From Promethearchaeota archaeon (GTDB lineage: Archaea; Asgardarchaeota; Lokiarchaeia; Sigynarchaeales; SOKP01), in NCBI GenBank assembly GCA_016839425.1, contig JAEOUI010000442.1:1-20222 (forward strand): a stretch of DNA of 20,222 bases, read 5' to 3'. Below are positions 1-6,070 of the stretch, piece after piece. The notes under the pieces were generated by a model. The model worked only from the letters and a program-made list of their open reading frames with translations, made no database searches and had not been told where the DNA came from. The position numbers and the translations under genes were made by a program. Within the stretch, counting starts at the first letter, position 1. Every line of letters starts with the position of its first letter.

Positions 1-107
1 AAAAAGCATTAAAGGGTTGCGTTGATTGGGCGAAGGAAAGAGAGATTACCTTGCTAACTGTCGAACACATGGACCAAATCCGTAATAAACGCTCGGAAGA
101 AAAATAA
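1..107 (+). CDS. C-terminal end of an unidentified protein (partial)
   Basis: An open frame runs in from the left edge (codons in phase with base 3) and ends at TAA 105-107, giving 34 residues that finish HMDQIRNKRSEEK. The tail is charged and helical in character, with a pattern of Trp-Ala-Lys-Glu-Arg followed by Ile-Thr and Thr-Val-Glu. This is loosely reminiscent of the short helical domain at the end of PCP-reductase-like proteins, but 34 residues are too few to assign a family. It converges on the gene at 130-528, and a T-rich stretch follows directly. Confidence 0.5.
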   Translation, partial: KALKGCVDWAKEREITLLTVEHMDQIRNKRSEEK

Positions 108-110
108 GGT

Positions 111-147
111 AGATTATTATTTTTTATTTTTAATTATTTTTACTTTT
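111..147 (+). terminator. T-rich putative terminator
   Basis: Directly after the TAA of the left-edge gene the plus strand is almost pure T with scattered A, including runs of five and six T. Archaeal RNA polymerase terminates at such T-rich non-template tracts without needing a hairpin. The stretch overlaps the 3' end of the convergent gene at 130-528. This is inferred from composition only. Confidence 0.35.
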
Positions 148-528
148 TATATAAATTAAATCCTCATCCTTTTCATCTTCAATGAAGGTAACCTTCGATT
201 TCGACATATCAGGACCGATACACCAAAAATAGTTGCTATATTTATCCTCGTCATCAGGTAATGTAAAATATACATTTGTATTGAATTCAAGTGCTAGCGC
301 ATTGACTATTTTTTCAGTGTTTAGTACAAATGCAGTGTCGAGCGGCCAAGCTAACGAAAACATAACTTTTACTTCACCATTGTATTTAAAGTAAGAGGAA
401 TATAGGTCTCCTTCTTTTTCCAACCTGTTTAGAGAGGCTATCTTTTTGTTAAATAAGTTGCTAAAATAATCTATTAAATACTTCTCGGGAATCTCAGTAT
501 CCAGAAAAAAAAAAAATTCATTTGTCAT
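130..528 (-). CDS. Hypothetical protein, 132 aa
   Basis: This is an intact ATG-to-stop frame of 132 residues that I do not recognise. No signal peptide or membrane segment is visible. The composition (alternating hydrophobic beta-like stretches around residues 50-95, many aromatic residues, an acidic Asp/Glu cluster near 115-125) fits a small soluble alpha/beta protein. The start is followed by four consecutive Phe codons encoded by a run of twelve A on the plus strand (505-516), a site where sequencing or replication slippage would change the frame. It lies 90 bases upstream of the 3-dehydroquinate synthase stop on the same strand, with no evidence of a shared operon. That it is a real gene is moderately likely; its function is unknown. 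Confidence 0.55.
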   Translation of the reverse strand: MTNEFFFFLDTEIPEKYLIDYFSNLFNKKIASLNRLEKEGDLYSSYFKYNGEVKVMFSLAWPLDTAFVLNTEKIVNALALEFNTNVYFTLPDDEDKYSNYFWCIGPDMSKSKVTFIEDEKDEDLIYIKSKNN

Positions 529-618
529 TGTTATTTTTATAGTTGATTTTAATTTTCTAAATGTGCAATAATATGGAAAAAATAACGGGTAGTAAGGAGG
601 AAAGAAATTTTTAAAAAA

Positions 619-1734
619 CTATTTTTCGATTATAGTTTCCTTGATAGCTGTTCCAAAATGGGTAGCTCCAGGTCCAATGTGAACAAGAATTTCATCTCCT
701 ACTTTTATATCCACGACTGATTTTGCCTTTCCGTCGGCATCAACCAATCGTATTGTTTCAGCGTTTTGGCAGATACTATTTATAGGAACCTTTTTTCCAT
801 CTTTCAAGACCTCCAACTCGAACCGTAACATTGGACGGGTTTCAATTTTTACTCGACCGACAGATACAATCCTTCCATTTCCCTTCTCGTTTACAACTAT
901 TACTTTATCTCCACCTTTTAATTCGCTTAAATAATTCGTCCTGTATATATTTTCGGGATCGTCGTTCGGTACTAAAATGTAAGCAGAAACATCACCAGCG
1001 TTCACTCGAAAAGGTCTTGAAGCGACGAACTGAGTTTCAAAGACTTCTGCATGAACGAGAGCGAATCCCATTGCCGTGCTTCCAACAAGCATGCCTTCTC
1101 CCGGACGGAGTAAAGATGTTGTATCAACACACACACGCTCGCTTTCGGGGATTGCTTGTATTGAAAGCACCTTGGCTTTTATTAAATCTATCGAAAACGA
1201 GGAATACAAGAGTTTTTTTAAATCTACAATGTCATTAGCGGTTCGAGGTTTCATAATCACGCCATCAACGCCCATTTCAAGCGTCTTGAGCATTAATTCT
1301 GCTTCCTTCACATCCTCGACCTCGGCGATTAGTTCAGTATCCTTGGTATGCATGAACGCAATGAGATTTTCAAACGGAATGATCTTCCAATCTTTTGCAC
1401 TAACAACAATGAAATCCACGCTTCCAATTTTTGATAGTTCTTTAATTTCTGTTTCGTCGTTTTTTGATGCCAAGACCTTATAATATCCAATTTGTTGAGA
1501 AGAGCTCTTTTCGCCCGTTTTTTCTAAATTTTTCATTAGATCGTCCTTATCCGAAAAAATCTTATAATTAGTGTCAAGATTTTTTGAATAAAGCTTTATT
1601 CTTGCAATATTTTCGAAATCGGGATAAGTTTCTTCTGAAATCAAGAAATTCAAAATATCCTTGTTAAAGGATTCCTGCACTAACTCTTTAAAATCGCTGG
1701 TTTTTTTCTCAAAATCGAGAATAATTTTTTTCAT
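619..1734 (-). CDS. aroB': 3-dehydroquinate synthase II (archaeal type)
   Basis: This is the archaeal route to 3-dehydroquinate (MJ1249 family), an NAD-dependent enzyme that oxidatively deaminates and cyclises 2-amino-3,7-dideoxy-D-threo-hept-6-ulosonate. It replaces the bacterial DAHP-based AroB step of the shikimate pathway. The 371-residue length is normal for the family. Visible family blocks are GVDGVIMKP (155-163), CVDTTSLLRPGEGMLVGS (202-219), ASRPFRVNAG (238-247) and a C-terminal GPGATHFG (354-361, close to the usual GxRHFG). ATG at 1734 is the only plausible start. On the minus strand a TATA-like tract lies about 30-45 bases upstream (1763-1778), in the spacer shared with the divergent ESCRT-III gene. 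No other aromatic-pathway gene is present in the window, so the partner aldolase must be elsewhere. Family assignment is firm. Confidence 0.93.
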   Translation of the reverse strand: MKKIILDFEKKTSDFKELVQESFNKDILNFLISEETYPDFENIARIKLYSKNLDTNYKIFSDKDDLMKNLEKTGEKSSSQQIGYYKVLASKNDETEIKELSKIGSVDFIVVSAKDWKIIPFENLIAFMHTKDTELIAEVEDVKEAELMLKTLEMGVDGVIMKPRTANDIVDLKKLLYSSFSIDLIKAKVLSIQAIPESERVCVDTTSLLRPGEGMLVGSTAMGFALVHAEVFETQFVASRPFRVNAGDVSAYILVPNDDPENIYRTNYLSELKGGDKVIVVNEKGNGRIVSVGRVKIETRPMLRFELEVLKDGKKVPINSICQNAETIRLVDADGKAKSVVDIKVGDEILVHIGPGATHFGTAIKETIIEK

Positions 1735-1845
1735 TTTCGTTCAAAATTTGGACTATGATAGATATTTATATTTATAACTTCTTTAAGATTACATTAGATT
1801 AAATTCTTTATCTTTCTAAAATAAATTTTTAAGGTAAAAAAATCA

Positions 1846-1853
1846 TTATAATA
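1846..1853 (+). promoter_or_regulatory. Candidate TATA box of the ESCRT-III gene
   Basis: An AT-only element (TTATAATA and flanks) lies about 55 bases before the ATG at 1907 in a 172-base divergent spacer. A start of transcription about 25 bases downstream would leave a short leader carrying the Shine-Dalgarno at 1891-1896. The region is very AT-rich, so the exact box is uncertain. Confidence 0.3.
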
Positions 1854-1890
1854 ATAAAAACTAACGAAGAATTATCAATTACATCCTTTC

Positions 1891-1896
1891 AAGGAG
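1891..1896 (+). promoter_or_regulatory. Shine-Dalgarno of the ESCRT-III gene
   Basis: AAGGAG sits ten bases before the ATG at 1907 and matches the archaeal anti-SD sequence. It fixes the start and shows that this transcript has a leader, unlike several others in the window. Confidence 0.6.
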
Positions 1897-1906
1897 ACTG
1901 AATATA

Positions 1907-2557
1907 ATGGGGCTAAAAAAAAAGTTATTTCCAAGAAAAGGGGAAGAACAAGATAAGATGATAACCCAAGCTAAGAGCCACATTCAACAATTAGGCTTGA
2001 TCAATAAGAGTTATTCCCGAAAAGCGGAAATTAGTCGAAAAAATGCAAAAATTGCTTTAAAGCGAGGAGAAAAAGATAGGGCAAAGAATTATCTCATTCA
2101 GTACAAGCAATATTCGATGAAGGTTGATCGAGCAAATAATATGCGGATAAAAATTGAAAGACAGCTGGACGCCATACAGGAAGGCAAGTTGATCTTGACT
2201 ACAGGTAATTTAATGGGCGGAATTCGCGACGAATTGAAGGAGATCGCAACCAAGGCATCGCCCGTTAGAATCGCAGAGATTTCAGAAGACGCTGATGCTT
2301 ACGTTTCAGAAATAGAAGAATCTGCTGAAATTTTAGGAGGAGACCTTGAAGTCGACCTCGGAATCGATGTCACTGCGGAATTAAACCAATTAGAAACTGA
2401 AATGCTTCTTGATCAAGGCGGAGCAATGCCGGCAATTCCCGAAGACGATCTTCAATACATTCCCGAGGAAGACATGTCTCTTGAAGACGTTGGCACGGTT
2501 TCAAAGGAGAAAGTACAGGCAGAGATAGAAAAACTCAAAAAAGAACTAAATAGCTAA
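1907..2557 (+). CDS. ESCRT-III (Snf7 family) protein, Vps20/32/60-like
   Basis: ESCRT-III subunits polymerise on membranes and drive scission and remodelling, and are disassembled by the AAA ATPase Vps4. The 216 residues show the family layout: a basic N-terminus (GLKKKLFPRK), long charged helices (about 15-115) rich in Lys/Arg with almost no Pro, then an acidic C-terminal half. The block ELNQLETEM (158-166) resembles the alpha-5 region of Snf7/CHMP4-type subunits, which suggests the B class (Vps20/32/60). After it comes MPAIP (174-178) within a Pro/acidic segment, which looks like the core of a type 2 MIT-interacting motif (LPxVP-like), and an amphipathic end at 203-215. A strong Shine-Dalgarno precedes it. 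The longin-like gene follows 42 bases later. Neither Vps4 nor ESCRT-II genes are in the window. The family is firm; the subclass is inference. Confidence 0.88.
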   Translation: MGLKKKLFPRKGEEQDKMITQAKSHIQQLGLINKSYSRKAEISRKNAKIALKRGEKDRAKNYLIQYKQYSMKVDRANNMRIKIERQLDAIQEGKLILTTGNLMGGIRDELKEIATKASPVRIAEISEDADAYVSEIEESAEILGGDLEVDLGIDVTAELNQLETEMLLDQGGAMPAIPEDDLQYIPEEDMSLEDVGTVSKEKVQAEIEKLKKELNS

Positions 2558-2599
2558 AACTTTTTTTCCTTCGCTTTACTATCATTATTTGATAATACA

Positions 2600-3016
2600 A
2601 TGCTAAAAGCGATGCTTATTTGTGATTCTGCAGGATATGCATTTTATTCGAAAAATGTGGACGCTAAATTTCAATCCATGGACCCCGTTTTACTTTCTGG
2701 ATTGATTTCAGCAATAGGATCCTTAGGGAAAGTGTTATTCAAGGAAGAAATAGCAAATATCTCTTACGGAAATAGTGCCAAAAAGAAAAACATCGTAGTG
2801 ATAACGCAAGAATTATTTGGAATTGAAAAAGTCATATATTTTGTCTTTATCACCAAGGGAGACATTAATTACGATTTACTTAGAAAACTCAGGAGTGCTA
2901 TTTATATCGAAACAAAACACGATCTTAAAAGTACTAACGCTTTAAAAGATGTAAAAGGACTCCACAACACGATAGATAGAATAATTAATTCAATTGATAG
3001 TGAATTATTTAATTAA
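2600..3016 (+). CDS. Longin-like domain protein, 138 aa
   Basis: This is a single-domain alpha/beta protein whose first 45 residues follow the pattern of the N-terminal longin domain of Mon1/HPS-type trafficking proteins. A beta strand with MLICDSAGYAFYSKN is followed by LLSGLISAIGSLGKVLF, matching 'hydrophobic strand - G.x.YS - helix with S.L.A...F'. Further strands (IVVITQ, VIYFVFIT) and a C-terminal helix complete a plausible longin/roadblock fold. Asgard archaea are known to carry many such domains, often as partners or regulators of small GTPases. It starts 42 bases after the ESCRT-III stop, but seven T follow that stop (2561-2567) and no Shine-Dalgarno is visible, so co-transcription is uncertain. 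A roadblock protein is the main alternative. Confidence 0.62.
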   Translation: MLKAMLICDSAGYAFYSKNVDAKFQSMDPVLLSGLISAIGSLGKVLFKEEIANISYGNSAKKKNIVVITQELFGIEKVIYFVFITKGDINYDLLRKLRSAIYIETKHDLKSTNALKDVKGLHNTIDRIINSIDSELFN

Positions 3017-3029
3017 ATCGTTAAACCAA

Positions 3030-4046
3030 TTATATTTCTTTCATTGCCGCGATCATATTTTTTAATTTTTTAATGACGATCTTATATCCCATCTCTTGTC
3101 CAAATATATCCTTTAGAGGACCAAAACCACAATCAGGTTTGATTATTAGATTATCTTTACCAAATTGCTTAATGCCTTGCTTGATGAAATTTTTTAAAAA
3201 GTTAGTATCTTCAATGTAATTTTCGATGCCCTCACCCTTAGTTTTACTAATTTTGGTTTCAATCGTTCCCATTGCAATAAATTTATCGGTATTTTCAAAA
3301 TCTTTCTTCGAATACACATTAAAATTAGAATTTTCGGTCCTAAATTCGTGATCTAATATATTAATGTCAGTATTAAGAAGTATATCCTTTAGCAGGGGGC
3401 TTACACGGCCACATACATGAATGGAAGAATAATTTTTTATTCCTGAAACGGCTTTGTTTAAAGTTTTGATAATATAATTAGGGTCATGAAACATTGACTT
3501 CTTTCCAACTAGCAAGCTTAATATTGGTTCGTCCATTGAAATTATTTCGAAACCCATCTTGTTGTATTCTTCACCTGTTCTTTTCATGATCTCAGCGATT
3601 TTATCGACTAATTCAGGTAATAATATAGCTCGAGGTTCTTGAAATATTAAGGGTTTAATTCCCGAAGATAATTCTTCGCTTATAATTATCTCGCTTGCCA
3701 AAGTAAATGGCCCAGTCAAGCAAGCTTTTGTACCTTTCACATTCTCTCTAAGATTTTGATTAGTTTTGAAAAAATCGATGATAAATTGACCAAACTTGGT
3801 AGCAATTGGTTTATTAGGAACGGAAAAATCGTGATGTAAAATATAATTAGAATCAACCTTAGTCATTGATGGCAACAATTCAGATAGGGGATTGAGGAAG
3901 GAAGATATCATTGATTCGAGTTGAGGATAACAAGGATAATCAATTCCAATATTAATCAAGTCTTTAAACCCTAAAGTCATATTTGATGGCGTGTTTTCAA
4001 GGGGTAGACTTCCTACAACGGTTGAAAAAAATCCAGATTTATCCAT
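3030..4046 (-). CDS. MetE-core (cobalamin-independent type) methionine synthase-like methyltransferase
   Basis: The 338-residue protein corresponds to the catalytic C-terminal barrel of MetE (Meth_synt_2), the short form found in archaea, without the N-terminal half of bacterial MetE. It should transfer a methyl group to homocysteine to form methionine, probably from a methyl-corrinoid or other archaeal carrier rather than polyglutamyl methyl-THF; the donor cannot be read from sequence. Landmarks are TVVGSLP (9-15), GPFTLA (112-117), SMDEP (170-174), and a probable zinc site of His210, Cys212, Glu234 and Cys306 in IHVCG, DHEF and KPDCGFGP. GTIETK (260-265) is also typical. ATG at 4046 is supported by a TATA-like element about 26-34 bases upstream, implying a leaderless message. 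It converges on the longin-like gene with 13 bases between stops. Confidence 0.82.
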   Translation of the reverse strand: MDKSGFFSTVVGSLPLENTPSNMTLGFKDLINIGIDYPCYPQLESMISSFLNPLSELLPSMTKVDSNYILHHDFSVPNKPIATKFGQFIIDFFKTNQNLRENVKGTKACLTGPFTLASEIIISEELSSGIKPLIFQEPRAILLPELVDKIAEIMKRTGEEYNKMGFEIISMDEPILSLLVGKKSMFHDPNYIIKTLNKAVSGIKNYSSIHVCGRVSPLLKDILLNTDINILDHEFRTENSNFNVYSKKDFENTDKFIAMGTIETKISKTKGEGIENYIEDTNFLKNFIKQGIKQFGKDNLIIKPDCGFGPLKDIFGQEMGYKIVIKKLKNMIAAMKEI

Positions 4047-4070
4047 ATAAAAAAGTATGACAGATATGAA

Positions 4071-4080
4071 TTTAAATTTA
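4071..4080 (-). promoter_or_regulatory. Candidate TATA box of the MetE-like gene
   Basis: On the minus strand TAAATTTAAA lies 25-34 bases before the ATG at 4046, the usual TATA-to-start distance in archaea. No Shine-Dalgarno is present, so the transcript would be leaderless. Confidence 0.35.
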
Positions 4081-4147
4081 GTATATTATTTGCGTTAATT
4101 TTATTGATTAATAAACTTTTTAGATTAGATTATTAACCCAGCAAATG

Positions 4148-4978
4148 TTATAGGATGACTTTTTGACATTTCTTGCAAGTTAAACGGTTAGCTTTTACGA
4201 GAGCCCCACAATATTCACAATATTTTCTTATCTGGCCTACGACTGGAGCTTCAACGCTTAATTTTTTAAGCATCTCTTCGATTGGATTTGTCATGTAATT
4301 TTGGGCGGGATAAATTTCACAAAAGTGTTTTTTTCCCCCCTCATTAAAATTATATTTAACTTTGGTGTTGTCAGAAGAAATATTTTCTAATTCGTAGATT
4401 GGAAATTCGTAACCATAACATGGGTTTTCTCCATTGGTTCTACCAAAATTTCTCCTGAATATCATTGTCTTGTAATAATTTAACATATAATCATCACCCA
4501 TGTTTAAATTCACGGATAAGTCTACGGCACCCATTTTCATATCGCTACTGTGAACGATAATTCTCTTGTTTGTAACATAAATTCTTGCTTTATCAAAAAC
4601 GATCTTACTTCCAGTCTTTTCCATTCGAGTAACAAACGAACCATCTATAACAAATACCTTCTTTTCGTCTTCTAAAAAGCAAAAATTCTTGAGAATATAT
4701 TTTTCCATTTTATAAAACTTTTTTTCTTCAAATTGTTTCTTGAGAGAGCGTCTTAAATCGGGATATATATTTTTCATAAAATAATAGGGATTGTTTTGGA
4801 AGGAATGAATGATTAAATTTGAAAATAGCGATATTGGAAAGTCCCGATATTCTTTTTTCTTTTCAATTTTTGATTTTAAATCTGAAAATACGGAAATGAG
4901 TTTTTTATTAGATTTTTTGCTTGAATAATAATCTAATTTCTCCTTTGCCGATTTAATAATTGTGCTTGATTTTGTCAC
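4148..4978 (-). CDS. PH/GRAM-like domain protein with C-terminal zinc ribbon (copy 1)
   Basis: This is one of two adjacent paralogues of unknown function. I place the start at GTG 4978, giving 276 residues. The frame is open to a TTG at 5062, but residues before the GTG have no counterpart in the paralogue, whereas the GTG (TKSSTIIKSAKEKLDYY) aligns with the paralogue's first residue (NRSEKILDLCRRNLDIY) and has an SD-like AAAGGTGG eight to ten bases upstream. Numbering from the GTG, a charged helical region (1-100) is followed by a beta-rich segment beginning KVFVID (107-112). This contains IYVTNKRIIVHS (133-144), the 'TNkRii' signature of GRAM/bacterial PH-like domains. A zinc ribbon has Cys254, Cys257, Cys268 and Cys271. 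GRAM/PH-like domains often bind lipids or proteins at membranes, so a peripheral membrane or adaptor role is possible but unproven. Confidence 0.7.
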   Translation of the reverse strand: MTKSSTIIKSAKEKLDYYSSKKSNKKLISVFSDLKSKIEKKKEYRDFPISLFSNLIIHSFQNNPYYFMKNIYPDLRRSLKKQFEEKKFYKMEKYILKNFCFLEDEKKVFVIDGSFVTRMEKTGSKIVFDKARIYVTNKRIIVHSSDMKMGAVDLSVNLNMGDDYMLNYYKTMIFRRNFGRTNGENPCYGYEFPIYELENISSDNTKVKYNFNEGGKKHFCEIYPAQNYMTNPIEEMLKKLSVEAPVVGQIRKYCEYCGALVKANRLTCKKCQKVIL

Positions 4979-5151
4979 GATTTTACCACCTTTGATCGTT
5001 ATTAATACCTGATTCCCATCTATTAAAGTTAATTTTAAATAAAAAATCGTGGGAGTCCGCAATAGTTGTAATTTCTTATTATTTAAATCCTTTTTTTTGT
5101 AATTATTAACTTTTTATTACCATTTTTTTTTATTTTCGAAAATTTTTATAC

Positions 5152-5997
5152 TCACAAGTGTTTTAGATTAAAATTTACTGGTTCCTTACAATTTTCACAG
5201 ACCTCGCTATCGATTTTAACTAGAGCACCACATTTCTCACAATAGGACCGTATCATTCCAATTAATGGAGGGTTTTTATTCAGTTTCTGAAGAACTTCTG
5301 CGATAGAACTTGCCAAGTGGTTCTGTTTTGGTATTAATTCGCAATCTTTTCTCTTTCCGTTATCGAAATAATGATATGAAACTCGGAACGCGTTGTTCCT
5401 GATATCGTGAAGATCATATAGAGGAAATTCATGTCCATAACATGTTTTTTTTTTTTTTTTTTTATAATTTTGGGTCATAATCATTTTTTTATAATATTTT
5501 AGAAAAAACGAGTCTGAACCATAAGAAATCAAGCCGGTGTCAATTAAACCCACTTTGATTCTATTTGAATGGACAATAATTCTTTGGTTTGTGACATAAA
5601 TGTTTGAATGATCAAAGATCAAATTCGAACCACTTTTTTCAATCCTTGCAACAAAACGACCCTCAAACTCAAATACAAATTTTTCATCGCTGTAAAAACA
5701 AGCATTTTTGAGAATATATTTTTCAATATCCCTGAGAGAATTAGAACTGAAATTAGATTCTAAAAAAAATCGCAAGCTAGAATAAATTTCAGTCATAAAA
5801 TATGACGGATTTTTCTTAAACGCATAAGCAATCAGATTTGAAAATAGACTTAATGGAAAATGTTCGTAATTTTTTTTTCTATCCATATTATTTTTTAGTT
5901 TCTGGAATGTGCTCAAAATTTTTCTTTTCGAACGCCTTATAATGTAAATATCAAGGTTTCTCCTACATAAATCCAAGATTTTCTCAGATCGATTCAC
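5152..5997 (-). CDS. PH/GRAM-like domain protein with C-terminal zinc ribbon (copy 2)
   Basis: This paralogue of the gene at 4148-4978 is 281 residues long. Both share FP(L/I)SLFSNLI, the segment before KYILKN, the GRAM/PH-like signature (here IYVTNQRIIVHS, 133-144), CYG(H/Y)EFP(L/I)Y, and a C-terminal zinc ribbon with Cys253, Cys256, Cys267 and Cys270. The start is GTG at 5997; a GAGG (minus strand, 6007-6010) nine bases upstream supports it. An odd feature is six consecutive Lys codons (179-184) written as an unbroken run of 19 A on the coding strand, where copy 1 has a mixed sequence of similar length. The frame is intact as given. It lies 73 bases after the large zinc-finger gene and is probably co-regulated with it. 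The function is unknown; membrane-surface or protein binding is a guess from the fold. Confidence 0.72.
   Translation of the reverse strand: MNRSEKILDLCRRNLDIYIIRRSKRKILSTFQKLKNNMDRKKNYEHFPLSLFSNLIAYAFKKNPSYFMTEIYSSLRFFLESNFSSNSLRDIEKYILKNACFYSDEKFVFEFEGRFVARIEKSGSNLIFDHSNIYVTNQRIIVHSNRIKVGLIDTGLISYGSDSFFLKYYKKMIMTQNYKKKKKKTCYGHEFPLYDLHDIRNNAFRVSYHYFDNGKRKDCELIPKQNHLASSIAEVLQKLNKNPPLIGMIRSYCEKCGALVKIDSEVCENCKEPVNFNLKHL
5445..5463. repeat. Homopolymer tract T19 (A19 on the coding strand)
   Basis: Nineteen consecutive T on the plus strand encode the poly-Lys stretch of the gene at 5152-5997. It is the longest mononucleotide run in the window and sits inside a coding region, so a gain or loss of one base would truncate the protein before its zinc ribbon. 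Confidence 0.9.
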
Positions 5998-6070
5998 ATT
6001 ACTATTCCTCTAAATTACAATCTTATTCCATATTTTAGTTGGATGAATTAATAATCTTTAATTCATAATT

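Noticed and set aside
831..1483. Two plus-strand open frames of about 135 codons opposite 3-dehydroquinate synthase
   Set aside because: They are antisense to a firmly identified gene, have no family resemblance and no start signals; they are shadows of its codon use.
2561..2567. T7 after the ESCRT-III stop as a definite terminator
   Set aside because: A short T run alone in AT-rich DNA is not enough to separate the ESCRT-III and longin-like genes into two transcripts; left as a remark only.
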